5,040 bases of DNA from an uncultured Clostridia bacterium (GCA_946612575.1 CAMOEU010000060.1:1-5040); one strand, 5' to 3'; shown: positions 1 to 5,040, counted from the first letter of the stretch. Notes: generated by a model not told the origin, from the sequence alone. Numbers and translations are program-made.

Positions 1-27
1 AAGTTTTCTGTTTCTTATAAGTTTCAT
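1..27 (-). CDS. Start of an unidentified gene, cut by the window edge
   Basis: An ATG at 25-27 on the minus strand opens a frame of nine codons (MKLIRNRKL) that runs off the left edge without a stop. It is supported by a good Shine-Dalgarno (AAAGGAG, 33-39) five bases before the ATG, and by an extended -10 box just upstream. The short basic start cannot identify the product; it could be the positively charged beginning of a signal peptide or simply a cytosolic N-terminus. The preceding gene ends in its own terminator, so this is probably a separate transcription unit. Confidence 0.6.
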
Positions 28-43
28 AAATTCTCCTTTGCAA

Positions 44-73
44 ATTATATCACATTCATTTTCATCAGTCCAA
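44..73 (-). promoter_or_regulatory. Promoter for the gene leaving the left edge
   Basis: On the minus strand a perfect -10 box TATAAT (44-49) carries a TGA extension (50-52). A weak -35 candidate TTGGAC (68-73) lies 18 bases upstream and matches the consensus only at TTG, so the extended -10 probably carries most of the strength. The -35 touches the U-tract of the preceding terminator. The expected transcript start near 37-38 would leave only about 10 bases of leader, beginning at the Shine-Dalgarno. Confidence 0.65.
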
Positions 74-101
74 ACAAAAAACCACACCGATTTGGTGTGG
101 T
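72..101 (-). terminator. Intrinsic terminator after the 576-residue gene
   Basis: Bases 81-88 and 94-101 form a perfect 8-bp stem, rich in GC for this window, with a 5-base loop. On the minus strand it is followed by a T-run (81-76, then G, then TTT). It begins five bases after the TAA stop of the 576-residue gene. The plus-strand side lacks a comparable T-tract, so it works in the minus direction. Confidence 0.9.
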
Positions 102-106
102 AATTC

Positions 107-1837
107 TTAGTCAAAACCACGGCACTTTTCGCTTTCCACAGTTGATGGGGTTTCTTTTGTCTTTGGATTGTTCTCTCCTATGTTTGAAAGTGTGACAAAC
201 GACTTATCTTCTCCGTGCAAAAATTCTTTTCTTTTGTATTTTTTCATTTTACCAACAATCATTTTGCTGCATTCAATCATAATTTTCTTATAGACATATT
301 CACTTGATTTTATGATATAATCCTCTGCTTTAATATCTTTCCCGTTTTTAAGGTCTTTTGTTGCAAGTTCTTCAACAACATCATCTTGAAGAGCTTCAAA
401 TGTATAAAAATCAACAACAAGCTTCTTTATTTGCTCATCATCAAACTTCATTCTTTTCAAATTGTCTTTCAAGAATTTAACACGGTGTGCTTTGCTGAAA
501 TCATTTATAAAACTTTCTTTTTCAAAAGGATTTATACTTTCATCTTCTGATTTTGCATTTTCATCTTGACTTGAAAATGTCCAAAATATTTCCGAATCTT
601 TAAATGCACACAAAACATCTTTTGCAATTGTTTCAACACCCTTCAAGTGCTCAAGCATTGTGTCTGTATAAAGCTTGAAAATATCTTCTTTACAAACTGT
701 GTTGAAGAAATCATAATTATCCAAAATCTGTAGCAAGTATGATGTTCCAATATCTTCATAATTGTAATAATTGTCTATATAAATCTTAGTAAATGACTGT
801 TTGACAAGTTCCTTTGCATCATAATTGAGTCTTGTAGGGAAATTTTTGATTGCATCATCAACATTTTTTTCAATAATTTTAATTAAATCTTCGCAAAAAT
901 CCTCTCTTCTGCCAGTGTTTTTATCTTCGTAAGTCGCTTCTGAAAAATAGCAAATTCCGTATTTATCTTTTATCTCTTTGGTTATTTTTTCTTCATATTT
1001 TTTCAAAATTGGAAGAATGTTTACCTTTTCTTTTGCCTCATAAACTTTGTATGTGTTTGTGTTTATTGATTCTTCAACTGCATCGTAGAAGATTGCAAAA
1101 AAGTCTTCACTCTTAAGCATGTTTTTTAATGTTTTGAAATCATTAAGAAAAACATTTACAGGTTCCTGTTTGCCAAACATATTTTCTTCAACAAAAAATG
1201 CACTCTCTTCTTTGTCTATTTCCTTCAATGCACCAATTCCACAAACATAGTTTTCGTTATAGGCATTGTCGTTTAGCGAAAAACTTGACAAAAGTGTGTT
1301 GTTTTTCAATTTCCCTGCTGCATCAAGATCTTTCCCTGTGATTGTAAATGACAATTTTTCACTTCCATTGAAAGCAAAAAATTTGTAATATCCATAACCA
1401 TGGGAAACTCCCACTGTATAGAAAAAGCAATCGTTTATTCTGGTGTATCCTTGCAAAAGTAAGCCACTTATTTTATGTTCTTTTTTGCTTTGTGTATCTA
1501 TTTCTGAAAGTCTTTTTTCAAAAATCTTGTCTTTAATCCCTTGGGCCGTCTTTTCGCCTTCCATTAAAATATCTTCTCTAATTTCCTTTACAAGTTTTTT
1601 CATAATTTCGGCACTAATCTTTCCAAAAAGACGACCTCTCTTTTGAGAAATTATTTCATCTTGACTGTCGTCCATTTCACACAAATCATAAAACTTTTTT
1701 CGTGAAAGTGGAGTCACCAAAATCTCAACATTAAAGTTTTTATATTGCTCGCCAGTTAAAGAATTTTTCTTATAAAGCAAATAATCAAGAATGTTTTCTG
1801 ATGTGACTTTAAGTTTCCCAACAATCTTTTTAAACAT
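107..1837 (-). CDS. Unassigned 576-residue soluble protein
   Basis: This is a full-length gene, ATG to TAA, that I do not recognise. No signal peptide or membrane segment is visible, so it is probably cytosolic. Visible layout: a Lys/Glu-rich, probably helical N-terminal part (about 60-120); an aromatic, glycine-containing, strand-like stretch (about 123-170, with GYGYYKFFAFN at 147-157); a long mixed region; an acidic Ser/Glu/Asp linker (about 423-440); a charged helical block (about 441-535); and a polar tail with Pro, Thr and Ser (about 541-576). Nine cysteines are scattered without a CxxC pair, arguing against a classical zinc finger. No Walker A, HTH or nuclease signature stands out. It is transcribed alone, with its own strong promoter and terminator. 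The start is favoured by an AGGGG sequence nine bases upstream. The reading frame is certain; the function is unknown. Confidence 0.9.
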   Translation of the reverse strand: MFKKIVGKLKVTSENILDYLLYKKNSLTGEQYKNFNVEILVTPLSRKKFYDLCEMDDSQDEIISQKRGRLFGKISAEIMKKLVKEIREDILMEGEKTAQGIKDKIFEKRLSEIDTQSKKEHKISGLLLQGYTRINDCFFYTVGVSHGYGYYKFFAFNGSEKLSFTITGKDLDAAGKLKNNTLLSSFSLNDNAYNENYVCGIGALKEIDKEESAFFVEENMFGKQEPVNVFLNDFKTLKNMLKSEDFFAIFYDAVEESINTNTYKVYEAKEKVNILPILKKYEEKITKEIKDKYGICYFSEATYEDKNTGRREDFCEDLIKIIEKNVDDAIKNFPTRLNYDAKELVKQSFTKIYIDNYYNYEDIGTSYLLQILDNYDFFNTVCKEDIFKLYTDTMLEHLKGVETIAKDVLCAFKDSEIFWTFSSQDENAKSEDESINPFEKESFINDFSKAHRVKFLKDNLKRMKFDDEQIKKLVVDFYTFEALQDDVVEELATKDLKNGKDIKAEDYIIKSSEYVYKKIMIECSKMIVGKMKKYKRKEFLHGEDKSFVTLSNIGENNPKTKETPSTVESEKCRGFD

Positions 1838-1846
1838 ATGCCCTGT

Positions 1847-1851
1847 CCCCT
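1847..1851 (-). promoter_or_regulatory. Atypical ribosome binding site of the 576-residue gene
   Basis: AGGGG on the minus strand sits nine bases before the ATG at 1835-1837. It differs from the AGGAG-type sites of the neighbouring genes. A second GGG at 1841-1843 is only three bases from the ATG, too close to serve well. This is the best Shine-Dalgarno candidate and supports the chosen start, though it may be weaker than its neighbours. Confidence 0.6.
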
Positions 1852-1859
1852 ATATGATA

Positions 1860-1887
1860 ATTATATCACACAATTTTTTGTTGTCAA
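1860..1887 (-). promoter_or_regulatory. Near-perfect sigma-A-like promoter of the 576-residue gene
   Basis: On the minus strand there is a perfect -35 TTGACA (1882-1887), a 16-base spacer, a TGA extension (1866-1868) and a perfect -10 TATAAT (1860-1865). The expected start near 1853 gives a leader of about 15 bases. It is the strongest-looking promoter in the window. A 19-bp palindrome covers the -35 box, so it may be controlled by a repressor or other dimeric DNA-binding protein. Confidence 0.88.
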
Positions 1888-1893
1888 CAAAAA
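1875..1893. repeat. 19-bp palindrome over the -35 box, possible operator
   Basis: TTTTTGTTG (1875-1883) and CAACAAAAA (1885-1893) are perfect inverted 9-base arms around one central base (1884). The whole of the -35 TTGACA lies inside. A dimeric repressor bound here would block RNA polymerase. The outer parts are simple T and A runs, so only the inner TTGTTG-N-CAACAA core (1878-1890) carries much information. With a 1-base centre it is not a useful RNA hairpin, and it lies upstream of the predicted transcript start. Confidence 0.45.
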
Positions 1894-1903
1894 GTTTTTA
1901 AAC

Positions 1904-1925
1904 AAAAAAAAGGCATATCGCCTTT
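1904..1925 (-). terminator. Intrinsic terminator of the galE operon, overlapping the galE stop
   Basis: AAAGGC (1909-1914) pairs with GCCTTT (1920-1925) around a 5-base loop. On the minus strand a run of eight T follows (1911-1904), partly within the stem. The stem begins inside the galE TAA codon (1924-1926). The stem is short (6 bp) but the T-run is strong and the position is right. It separates galE from the promoter of the 576-residue gene. Confidence 0.82.
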
Positions 1926-2943
1926 ATTTTTTGTTTTTCATTTCAAAGTTATAACTTGTTTGACACATATTTTTCAAATCTCTTTTTGCCTTCCAGCCCA
2001 TTTCCTTGAAAGCCTTGTCAGCACATGCATAACAAACATCAATATCGCCTGGTCTTCTTTCAACAAACTTATATTTAACTTTTCCGCCGCACACTTCGTT
2101 GAATGCATTGACAATGTCAAGCACAGAATATCCAACACCTGTGCCAAGATTATAAATCTTGAGCCCGCAATTTGTCCTAAGTTTTTTTATCGCACAAAGG
2201 TGTCCGTTTGCAAGGTCAACAACATGAATATAATCTCTCACTCCTGTGCCATCTTTTGTTGGATAATCGTTTCCAAAAATGCTGAGACACTCAAGCTTTC
2301 CTGAAGCAACTCTAGAGATGTATGGCATCAAATTGTTTGGAATGCCATTTGGATCTTCCCCAATAAGTCCACTATCGTGTGCACCAATTGGATTGAAATA
2401 TCTTAGAAGCACAATATTCCAAGTTTTGTCGCTTTCATACAAATCCATCAAAATGTTTTCAATAAAAAGTTTTGTTTTGCCGTATGGATTTGTTGCTGAA
2501 GTTGGAAAATCTTCATAAATTGGCATTGATTTCGCTCTGCCATAAACAGTTGCTGAAGAGCTGAAAACCAAATTTTTTACATCAAATTTTTTCATAACAT
2601 CAAGCAAAACAAGTGTTGAATCAATGTTGTTTTTGTAATATTCAAGTGGGATTTTGCAAGATTCTCCGACCGCTTTTAACCCAGCAAAATGAACAACGGA
2701 TTCAATTTTTTCCTTCTCAAAGATTTTTGAAAGGAGTTTTTCATCCCTAACATCCCCAATGTAAAGCGAAAATTGTTTGTCAAAATCAACTTTCCCTTTA
2801 ACAATTTCTTTTATCTTGTCTGCGACTTCCTTTTTGCTGTTTGACAAATTGTCCACAACAACAACTCTTTCTCCCGCTTCCAAAAGTTCGACCGCAGTAT
2901 GTGAACCAATATACCCAAGTCCACCAGTAAGCAATATTGACAT
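1924..2943 (-). CDS. galE: UDP-glucose 4-epimerase (UDP-hexose 4-epimerase)
   Basis: Cytosolic NAD-dependent enzyme interconverting UDP-glucose and UDP-galactose. It is a member of the extended short-chain dehydrogenase/reductase family, and its 339 residues match the usual 330-345. Visible in order: Rossmann NAD motif GGLGYIG (7-13); acidic end of strand 2, VVVVDNLS (27-34); FAGLKAVGES (86-95); FSSSATVYG (127-135) with Ser130 matching E. coli Ser124; catalytic YGKTK (154-158), Tyr154 and Lys158; RYFNPIGAH (181-189); RDYIHVVDLANGH (236-248); and RRPGD (296-300). Aligning GDIDVC (299-304) with E. coli GDLPAY puts Cys304 at the Tyr299 gatekeeper position, as in human GALE, so acetamido sugars may be accepted. 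It is last in a three-gene operon and starts 12 bases after the HAD gene. Its AGGAGG site overlaps the upstream stop. With no galK or galT beside it, surface-glycan precursor supply is the likelier role. Confidence 0.97.
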   Translation of the reverse strand: MSILLTGGLGYIGSHTAVELLEAGERVVVVDNLSNSKKEVADKIKEIVKGKVDFDKQFSLYIGDVRDEKLLSKIFEKEKIESVVHFAGLKAVGESCKIPLEYYKNNIDSTLVLLDVMKKFDVKNLVFSSSATVYGRAKSMPIYEDFPTSATNPYGKTKLFIENILMDLYESDKTWNIVLLRYFNPIGAHDSGLIGEDPNGIPNNLMPYISRVASGKLECLSIFGNDYPTKDGTGVRDYIHVVDLANGHLCAIKKLRTNCGLKIYNLGTGVGYSVLDIVNAFNEVCGGKVKYKFVERRPGDIDVCYACADKAFKEMGWKAKRDLKNMCQTSYNFEMKNKK

Positions 2944-2951
2944 AATTTTAT

Positions 2952-2958
2952 CCTCCTA
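2952..2958 (-). promoter_or_regulatory. galE ribosome binding site fused to upstream stop
   Basis: Minus-strand TAGGAGG contains both the TAG stop of the HAD gene (2956-2958) and the full AGGAGG Shine-Dalgarno (2952-2957). It lies eight bases before the galE ATG. Ribosomes finishing the upstream gene stop on top of this site, which favours coupled translation. Confidence 0.85.
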
Positions 2959-3555
2959 TAAATTTATATTTAATTCGCTTCTTTCGATAATTCCAAGTTT
3001 GATTAACTCAACTGCAATTTCTCCCCAGTTTCTCACTTCGATCACATTTTTATGCTTTACACTTTCGTTTGTTAAATCTTTAAAATACAAACATTTTATT
3101 CCACTTTCTGCAAGCTCTGACACAACTTGTGGATAGTCGTCAATCATTAAGTCAATATTGTATCTTTTACAAGCTTCAATTTTTGAATTATGATTGAATT
3201 CTATTTTTTCAATCTTTATTTTTTCTTTTTTCAATCTTTTTAAAGTGATTTCTTCCTCACCCTTATGCCAAAAACCTCGTCCTGTTATCACAAAGATTTT
3301 GTTGTTTTTTGAAAGAACTCTTAAAACCTCTTTCGCAAAAGGCATAACTGGTGCTTGTTCTTCAATCTGAAAACTATACTTTTCAATATACTTTTTTATC
3401 TCTTCTTTTTTCCAATTGTATCTATCTTGCACTCTAAAGCCATCTTTGTTTGTGACTTTTCCACCTTTCACATCCAAATTGAAAAGACTTGCATAAGTCA
3501 TAAACCAAAATTCTGTGTCAAAAAGCACACCATCAAGGTCAACTGCTATGTTCAT
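2956..3555 (-). CDS. HAD-superfamily phosphatase, 5'(3')-deoxyribonucleotidase (NT5C)-like
   Basis: Probably a cytosolic Mg-dependent phosphomonoesterase. HAD motifs visible in the 199 residues: motif I DLDGV (6-10; nucleophile Asp6, acid/base Asp8); motif II ITGR (90-93; Thr91); a Lys for motif III at 125 (SKIEACK, 124-130); and motif IV IDDYP (138-142; Asp139 and Asp140). A small helical cap follows motif I (about 12-70) and includes VQDRYNW (42-48), a pattern I associate with the bacterial NT5C-like family. Length fits that family (about 180-200). The substrate cannot be read from sequence; nucleotides or another small phosphate ester are possible. It starts eight bases after the hydrolase gene with an AGGAG site, and its TAG stop lies within the galE ribosome binding site, so it is the middle gene of the operon. 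HAD membership is nearly certain; the subfamily is likely. Confidence 0.92.
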   Translation of the reverse strand: MNIAVDLDGVLFDTEFWFMTYASLFNLDVKGGKVTNKDGFRVQDRYNWKKEEIKKYIEKYSFQIEEQAPVMPFAKEVLRVLSKNNKIFVITGRGFWHKGEEEITLKRLKKEKIKIEKIEFNHNSKIEACKRYNIDLMIDDYPQVVSELAESGIKCLYFKDLTNESVKHKNVIEVRNWGEIAVELIKLGIIERSELNINL

Positions 3556-3560
3556 TTGTT

Positions 3561-3566
3561 CTCCTA
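3561..3566 (-). promoter_or_regulatory. HAD gene ribosome binding site fused to upstream stop
   Basis: Minus-strand TAGGAG holds the TAG stop of the hydrolase gene (3564-3566) and the AGGAG Shine-Dalgarno (3561-3565). It lies five bases before the ATG at 3553-3555. This is the same arrangement as at the HAD/galE junction and points to coupled translation along the operon. Confidence 0.83.
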
Positions 3567-4508
3567 CTTTATATATTTTCTTATAAACTTTTCAATTTTG
3601 TCAAAAGGAATGACTTTCATATTGTCATACAAATCAGTATGATTTGCTCCTTCAATGATAAGAAGTTCTTTATTTTTACCCTTCAAATTTTTGAATGCGG
3701 TTTCACTGAAATATCTTGAATGTGCTTTTTCTCCATGAATCATTAAAACTGCATTTTTTATCTCATTTGAATAGGCAAGAATTGGCATATTGATAAATGA
3801 AAGTGCAGAAGTTTTGTTCCATCCGCCATTTGAGTTTAATGACCTTTTGTGATAGCCGCGAGCCGTTTTGTAGTAAGCATAATAATCCTTAACAAATTGA
3901 GCCGCATCCTTTGGAAGTGGATCCACAACACCACCAGCAAGTGCATATGATTTGTTTTGGTAATCTAAAATTCTTTGTGCATTAAGTTCTTGCTTGAGTT
4001 TGTATCTTCCTTTTTCATCAATAGAATCAAAATAACCTTTTGCACTTACTCTTGTCATATCATACATCGTTGATGTGATAGTGACTTTGATTCTTGTGTC
4101 AATGCAAGCAGCATTAAGAGCCATTCCGCCCCAACCACAAATGCCAATTATGGAAATTTTTTCGCTGTCAACATTTTTTTGCACAGACAAAAAATCTACA
4201 GCAGCACAAAAATCTTCTGTGTTTATGTCAGGAGATGCAACATATCTCACATTGCCACCGCTCTCGCCGGTAAATGAAGGGTCAAATGCAAGTGCAACAA
4301 ATCCCCTTTTTGCCATTTCTTGTGCATAAAGTCCAGAAGACTGTTCTTTAACTGCTCCAAATGGTCCACAAACAGCAATTGCAGGATATTTTTCTTGCTT
4401 CATCCTTGGTGTGTATAAATCTCCAACAAGCACAATTCCAAATCTGTTGTGAAATTTAACTTTTTTGTGTAAAACACTTTTGTCTTTTTCAAAAACCTTA
4501 TCCCACAT
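3564..4508 (-). CDS. Alpha/beta hydrolase, YcjY / dienelactone-hydrolase-like, Cys nucleophile
   Basis: A 314-residue soluble alpha/beta hydrolase without a signal peptide. In order: FGIVLVGDLYTP (23-34), the first strands; PAIAVCGPFGAVKEQSSGLYA (42-62), oxyanion-side loop; FVALAFDPSFTGESGG (70-85); nucleophile elbow GICGWGG (122-128) with Cys124 in place of the usual Ser; STMYDMTRV (146-154); a helical cap about 157-235; MIHGEKAHSRYFSE (256-269), which probably holds the catalytic acid (Glu260); and GANHTDLYD (287-295) with His290. Cys nucleophiles are known in dienelactone hydrolases, and the overall pattern matches YcjY-like proteins annotated only as alpha/beta hydrolases. The substrate is unknown; an ester or thioester is possible. 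First gene of the operon, with its own promoter. The start is set by GAGG six bases upstream of the ATG. Confidence 0.93.
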   Translation of the reverse strand: MWDKVFEKDKSVLHKKVKFHNRFGIVLVGDLYTPRMKQEKYPAIAVCGPFGAVKEQSSGLYAQEMAKRGFVALAFDPSFTGESGGNVRYVASPDINTEDFCAAVDFLSVQKNVDSEKISIIGICGWGGMALNAACIDTRIKVTITSTMYDMTRVSAKGYFDSIDEKGRYKLKQELNAQRILDYQNKSYALAGGVVDPLPKDAAQFVKDYYAYYKTARGYHKRSLNSNGGWNKTSALSFINMPILAYSNEIKNAVLMIHGEKAHSRYFSETAFKNLKGKNKELLIIEGANHTDLYDNMKVIPFDKIEKFIRKYIK

Positions 4509-4525
4509 ATTTTACCTCTAAAATT

Positions 4526-4554
4526 AGAATACCACAACTGGACTTTTTTGACAA
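4526..4554 (-). promoter_or_regulatory. Promoter of the hydrolase-HAD-galE operon
   Basis: On the minus strand, -35 TTGTCA (4549-4554), 17-base spacer, and -10 TATTCT (4526-4531) preceded by a TGG extension (4532-4534). The -35 matches five of six consensus bases and the -10 four of six. The predicted start near 4519 leaves about 11 bases of leader, with the GAGG site (4515-4518) at its very 5' end. The -35 abuts the U-tract of the upstream terminator. No operator-like palindrome is evident. Confidence 0.65.
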
Positions 4555-4584
4555 AACAAAAAAAGCAGATTTTACTCTGCTTTT
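4555..4584 (-). terminator. Intrinsic terminator of the membrane-protein gene, overlapping its 3' end
   Basis: AAAAGCAGA (4561-4569) pairs perfectly with TCTGCTTTT (4576-4584) around a 6-base loop. On the minus strand a run of seven T (four in the stem), then G and TTTT, follows. The TAA stop of the membrane-protein gene (4572-4574) lies in the loop, and the ascending stem is its last coding bases. The terminator ends at the -35 of the next operon. Confidence 0.9.
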
Positions 4585-5040
4585 GTCTTTCTAGTTTTTC
4601 TTACTTTCTTTTTCTTTTCAACAAACTCGATTTTTGCTCTTAAAACTCTTTTTACTTTTGCCATTTCAATCAAAATTTGTATTGCCTCAATTGTCAGAAT
4701 CTCAACAGCTGCCCACATAAATACCCAAACGGCAACATCACAAAGTTCATTCCAAAAAACAATATCTTCAATATATGGATGCAAAAAGTGATAACCTGCA
4801 AGCAATGCAATTGCAAAAACAGCTATAATAACCCCTGTTATCAAACATCTTGCGAGTTCTCTCTTTTTTGTTTCAAGTTTGTTCTTTCCTGTGTTTTGAA
4901 ATGCAACCTTAAACCTTTCTTGTTCTACTTCAATTCCTTCTTCACAAACAAATTGAAGAGCAATATCTGTCCTTAATGGCTTTGAATTTGCAAGTTTTTC
5001 AACTGTGTCAATAAGCGAATCTTCAAACATCTCCTTGTCA
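4572..5040 (-). CDS. Small two-helix membrane protein with basic tail, 5' end probably outside the window
   Basis: An unrecognised membrane protein. Counted from the ATG at 5030 it has 152 residues: a soluble acidic N-terminal part (1-58), TM1 about 63-84 (LITGVIIAVFAIALLAGYHF), a short loop with a Trp/Asn/Glu cluster (91-96), TM2 about 97-116 (VAVWVFMWAAVEIL within it), and a strongly basic tail (137-150, KKKKVRKTRKTK). Both ends are probably cytoplasmic, from the soluble N-terminal part and the Lys/Arg tail. I question the ATG at 5030: AAGGAG (5031-5036) directly touches it, with zero spacing, and the frame stays open to the edge (GAC AAG GAG ATG). The real start is therefore probably beyond 5040. 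The stop and frame are firm; the function is unknown. Confidence 0.85.
   Translation of the reverse strand, partial: DKEMFEDSLIDTVEKLANSKPLRTDIALQFVCEEGIEVEQERFKVAFQNTGKNKLETKKRELARCLITGVIIAVFAIALLAGYHFLHPYIEDIVFWNELCDVAVWVFMWAAVEILTIEAIQILIEMAKVKRVLRAKIEFVEKKKKVRKTRKTKAE

Noticed and set aside
1443..1646. Plus-strand open frame of 67 codons opposite the 576-residue gene
   Set aside because: It lies wholly inside a confident minus-strand gene, has no good ribosome binding site, and its hydrophobic composition is what antisense of Lys/Glu-rich coding gives.
1960..2518. Two plus-strand open frames (114 and 79 codons) opposite galE
   Set aside because: They overlap conserved galE catalytic motifs on the other strand and show no supporting signals.
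1924..2943. galE as part of a galactose-utilisation (Leloir) operon
   Set aside because: No galK, galT, galM or sugar transporter in the window; its operon partners are a phosphatase and a hydrolase.
2777..3136. Plus-strand open frame of 119 codons spanning the galE/HAD junction
   Set aside because: It crosses two confident minus-strand genes and the AGGAGG site, with Ser/Leu/Ile-rich shadow composition and no promoter or ribosome binding site.
3355..3642. Plus-strand open frame of 95 codons opposite the HAD and hydrolase genes
   Set aside because: Phe/Ile-rich antisense shadow of Lys/Glu-rich coding; no initiation signal.
4075..4976. Plus-strand open frames of 84 and 99 codons opposite the hydrolase and the membrane protein
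   Set aside because: Both are antisense to conserved or clearly coding minus-strand sequence and lack initiation signals; the Cys-rich look of the second reflects the opposite strand's composition.
107..5040. Possible genetic-code change, because no gene here uses a TGA stop
   Set aside because: Trp codons checked are TGG and all frames read through to TAA or TAG at sensible lengths with no internal TGA. Five stops are too few to infer loss of TGA.
1..5040. CRISPR array, tRNA, rRNA, insertion sequence or riboswitch
   Set aside because: No regularly spaced repeats, cloverleaf or rRNA-like sequence, transposase frame or long terminal repeats seen. The non-coding gaps are only 63-86 bases and are filled by terminators and promoters, leaving no room for a riboswitch.

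Overview
The window is strongly AT-rich (roughly two thirds A+T by eye). It has strong AGGAG-type ribosome binding sites, consensus sigma-A-like promoters with TGn extensions, hairpin-plus-U-tract terminators, and TGG as the only Trp codon. This suits a low-GC Firmicute (Clostridia- or Bacilli-like, possibly an uncultured gut lineage). That is inferred from style; no marker gene fixes the taxon. All supported genes lie on the minus strand, so transcription runs from high to low coordinates, and almost every base is used.

In transcription order: (1) The end of a small two-helix membrane protein with a very basic tail (4572-5040). It is open to the window edge and closed by a hairpin terminator whose stem overlaps its last codons. 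(2) A promoter at 4526-4554 driving a tight three-gene operon: a YcjY/dienelactone-hydrolase-like alpha/beta hydrolase with a Cys nucleophile (3564-4508), a HAD-superfamily phosphatase of the 5'(3')-deoxyribonucleotidase (NT5C-like) type (2956-3555), and galE, a UDP-hexose 4-epimerase (1924-2943). Gaps are 8 and 12 bases, and each upstream TAG stop runs into the next gene's Shine-Dalgarno. A terminator overlapping the galE stop ends the operon. (3) A near-perfect promoter (TTGACA, 16-base spacer, TGA-TATAAT) with a 19-bp palindrome on its -35 box. It drives a single 576-residue protein I cannot assign to any family (107-1837), followed by its own terminator. (4) A further promoter, ribosome binding site and the first nine codons of a gene running off the left edge (1-27).

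The only clear metabolic statement comes from galE. It interconverts UDP-glucose and UDP-galactose. Its active-site gatekeeper is Cys304 rather than the Tyr of E. coli GalE, so it may also act on N-acetylated UDP-sugars. No galK, galT or sugar transporter is present, so a role in supplying UDP-sugars for surface glycans is more likely than galactose catabolism. The hydrolase and phosphatase have no established link to galE beyond co-transcription.

I found no CRISPR array, tRNA, rRNA, insertion sequence or long repeat. The most notable material is the unassigned 576-residue protein with its strong, possibly operator-controlled promoter, the GalE gatekeeper residue, and the very compact terminator/promoter/short-leader junctions. 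I do not see convincing evidence for a multi-gene novel system.
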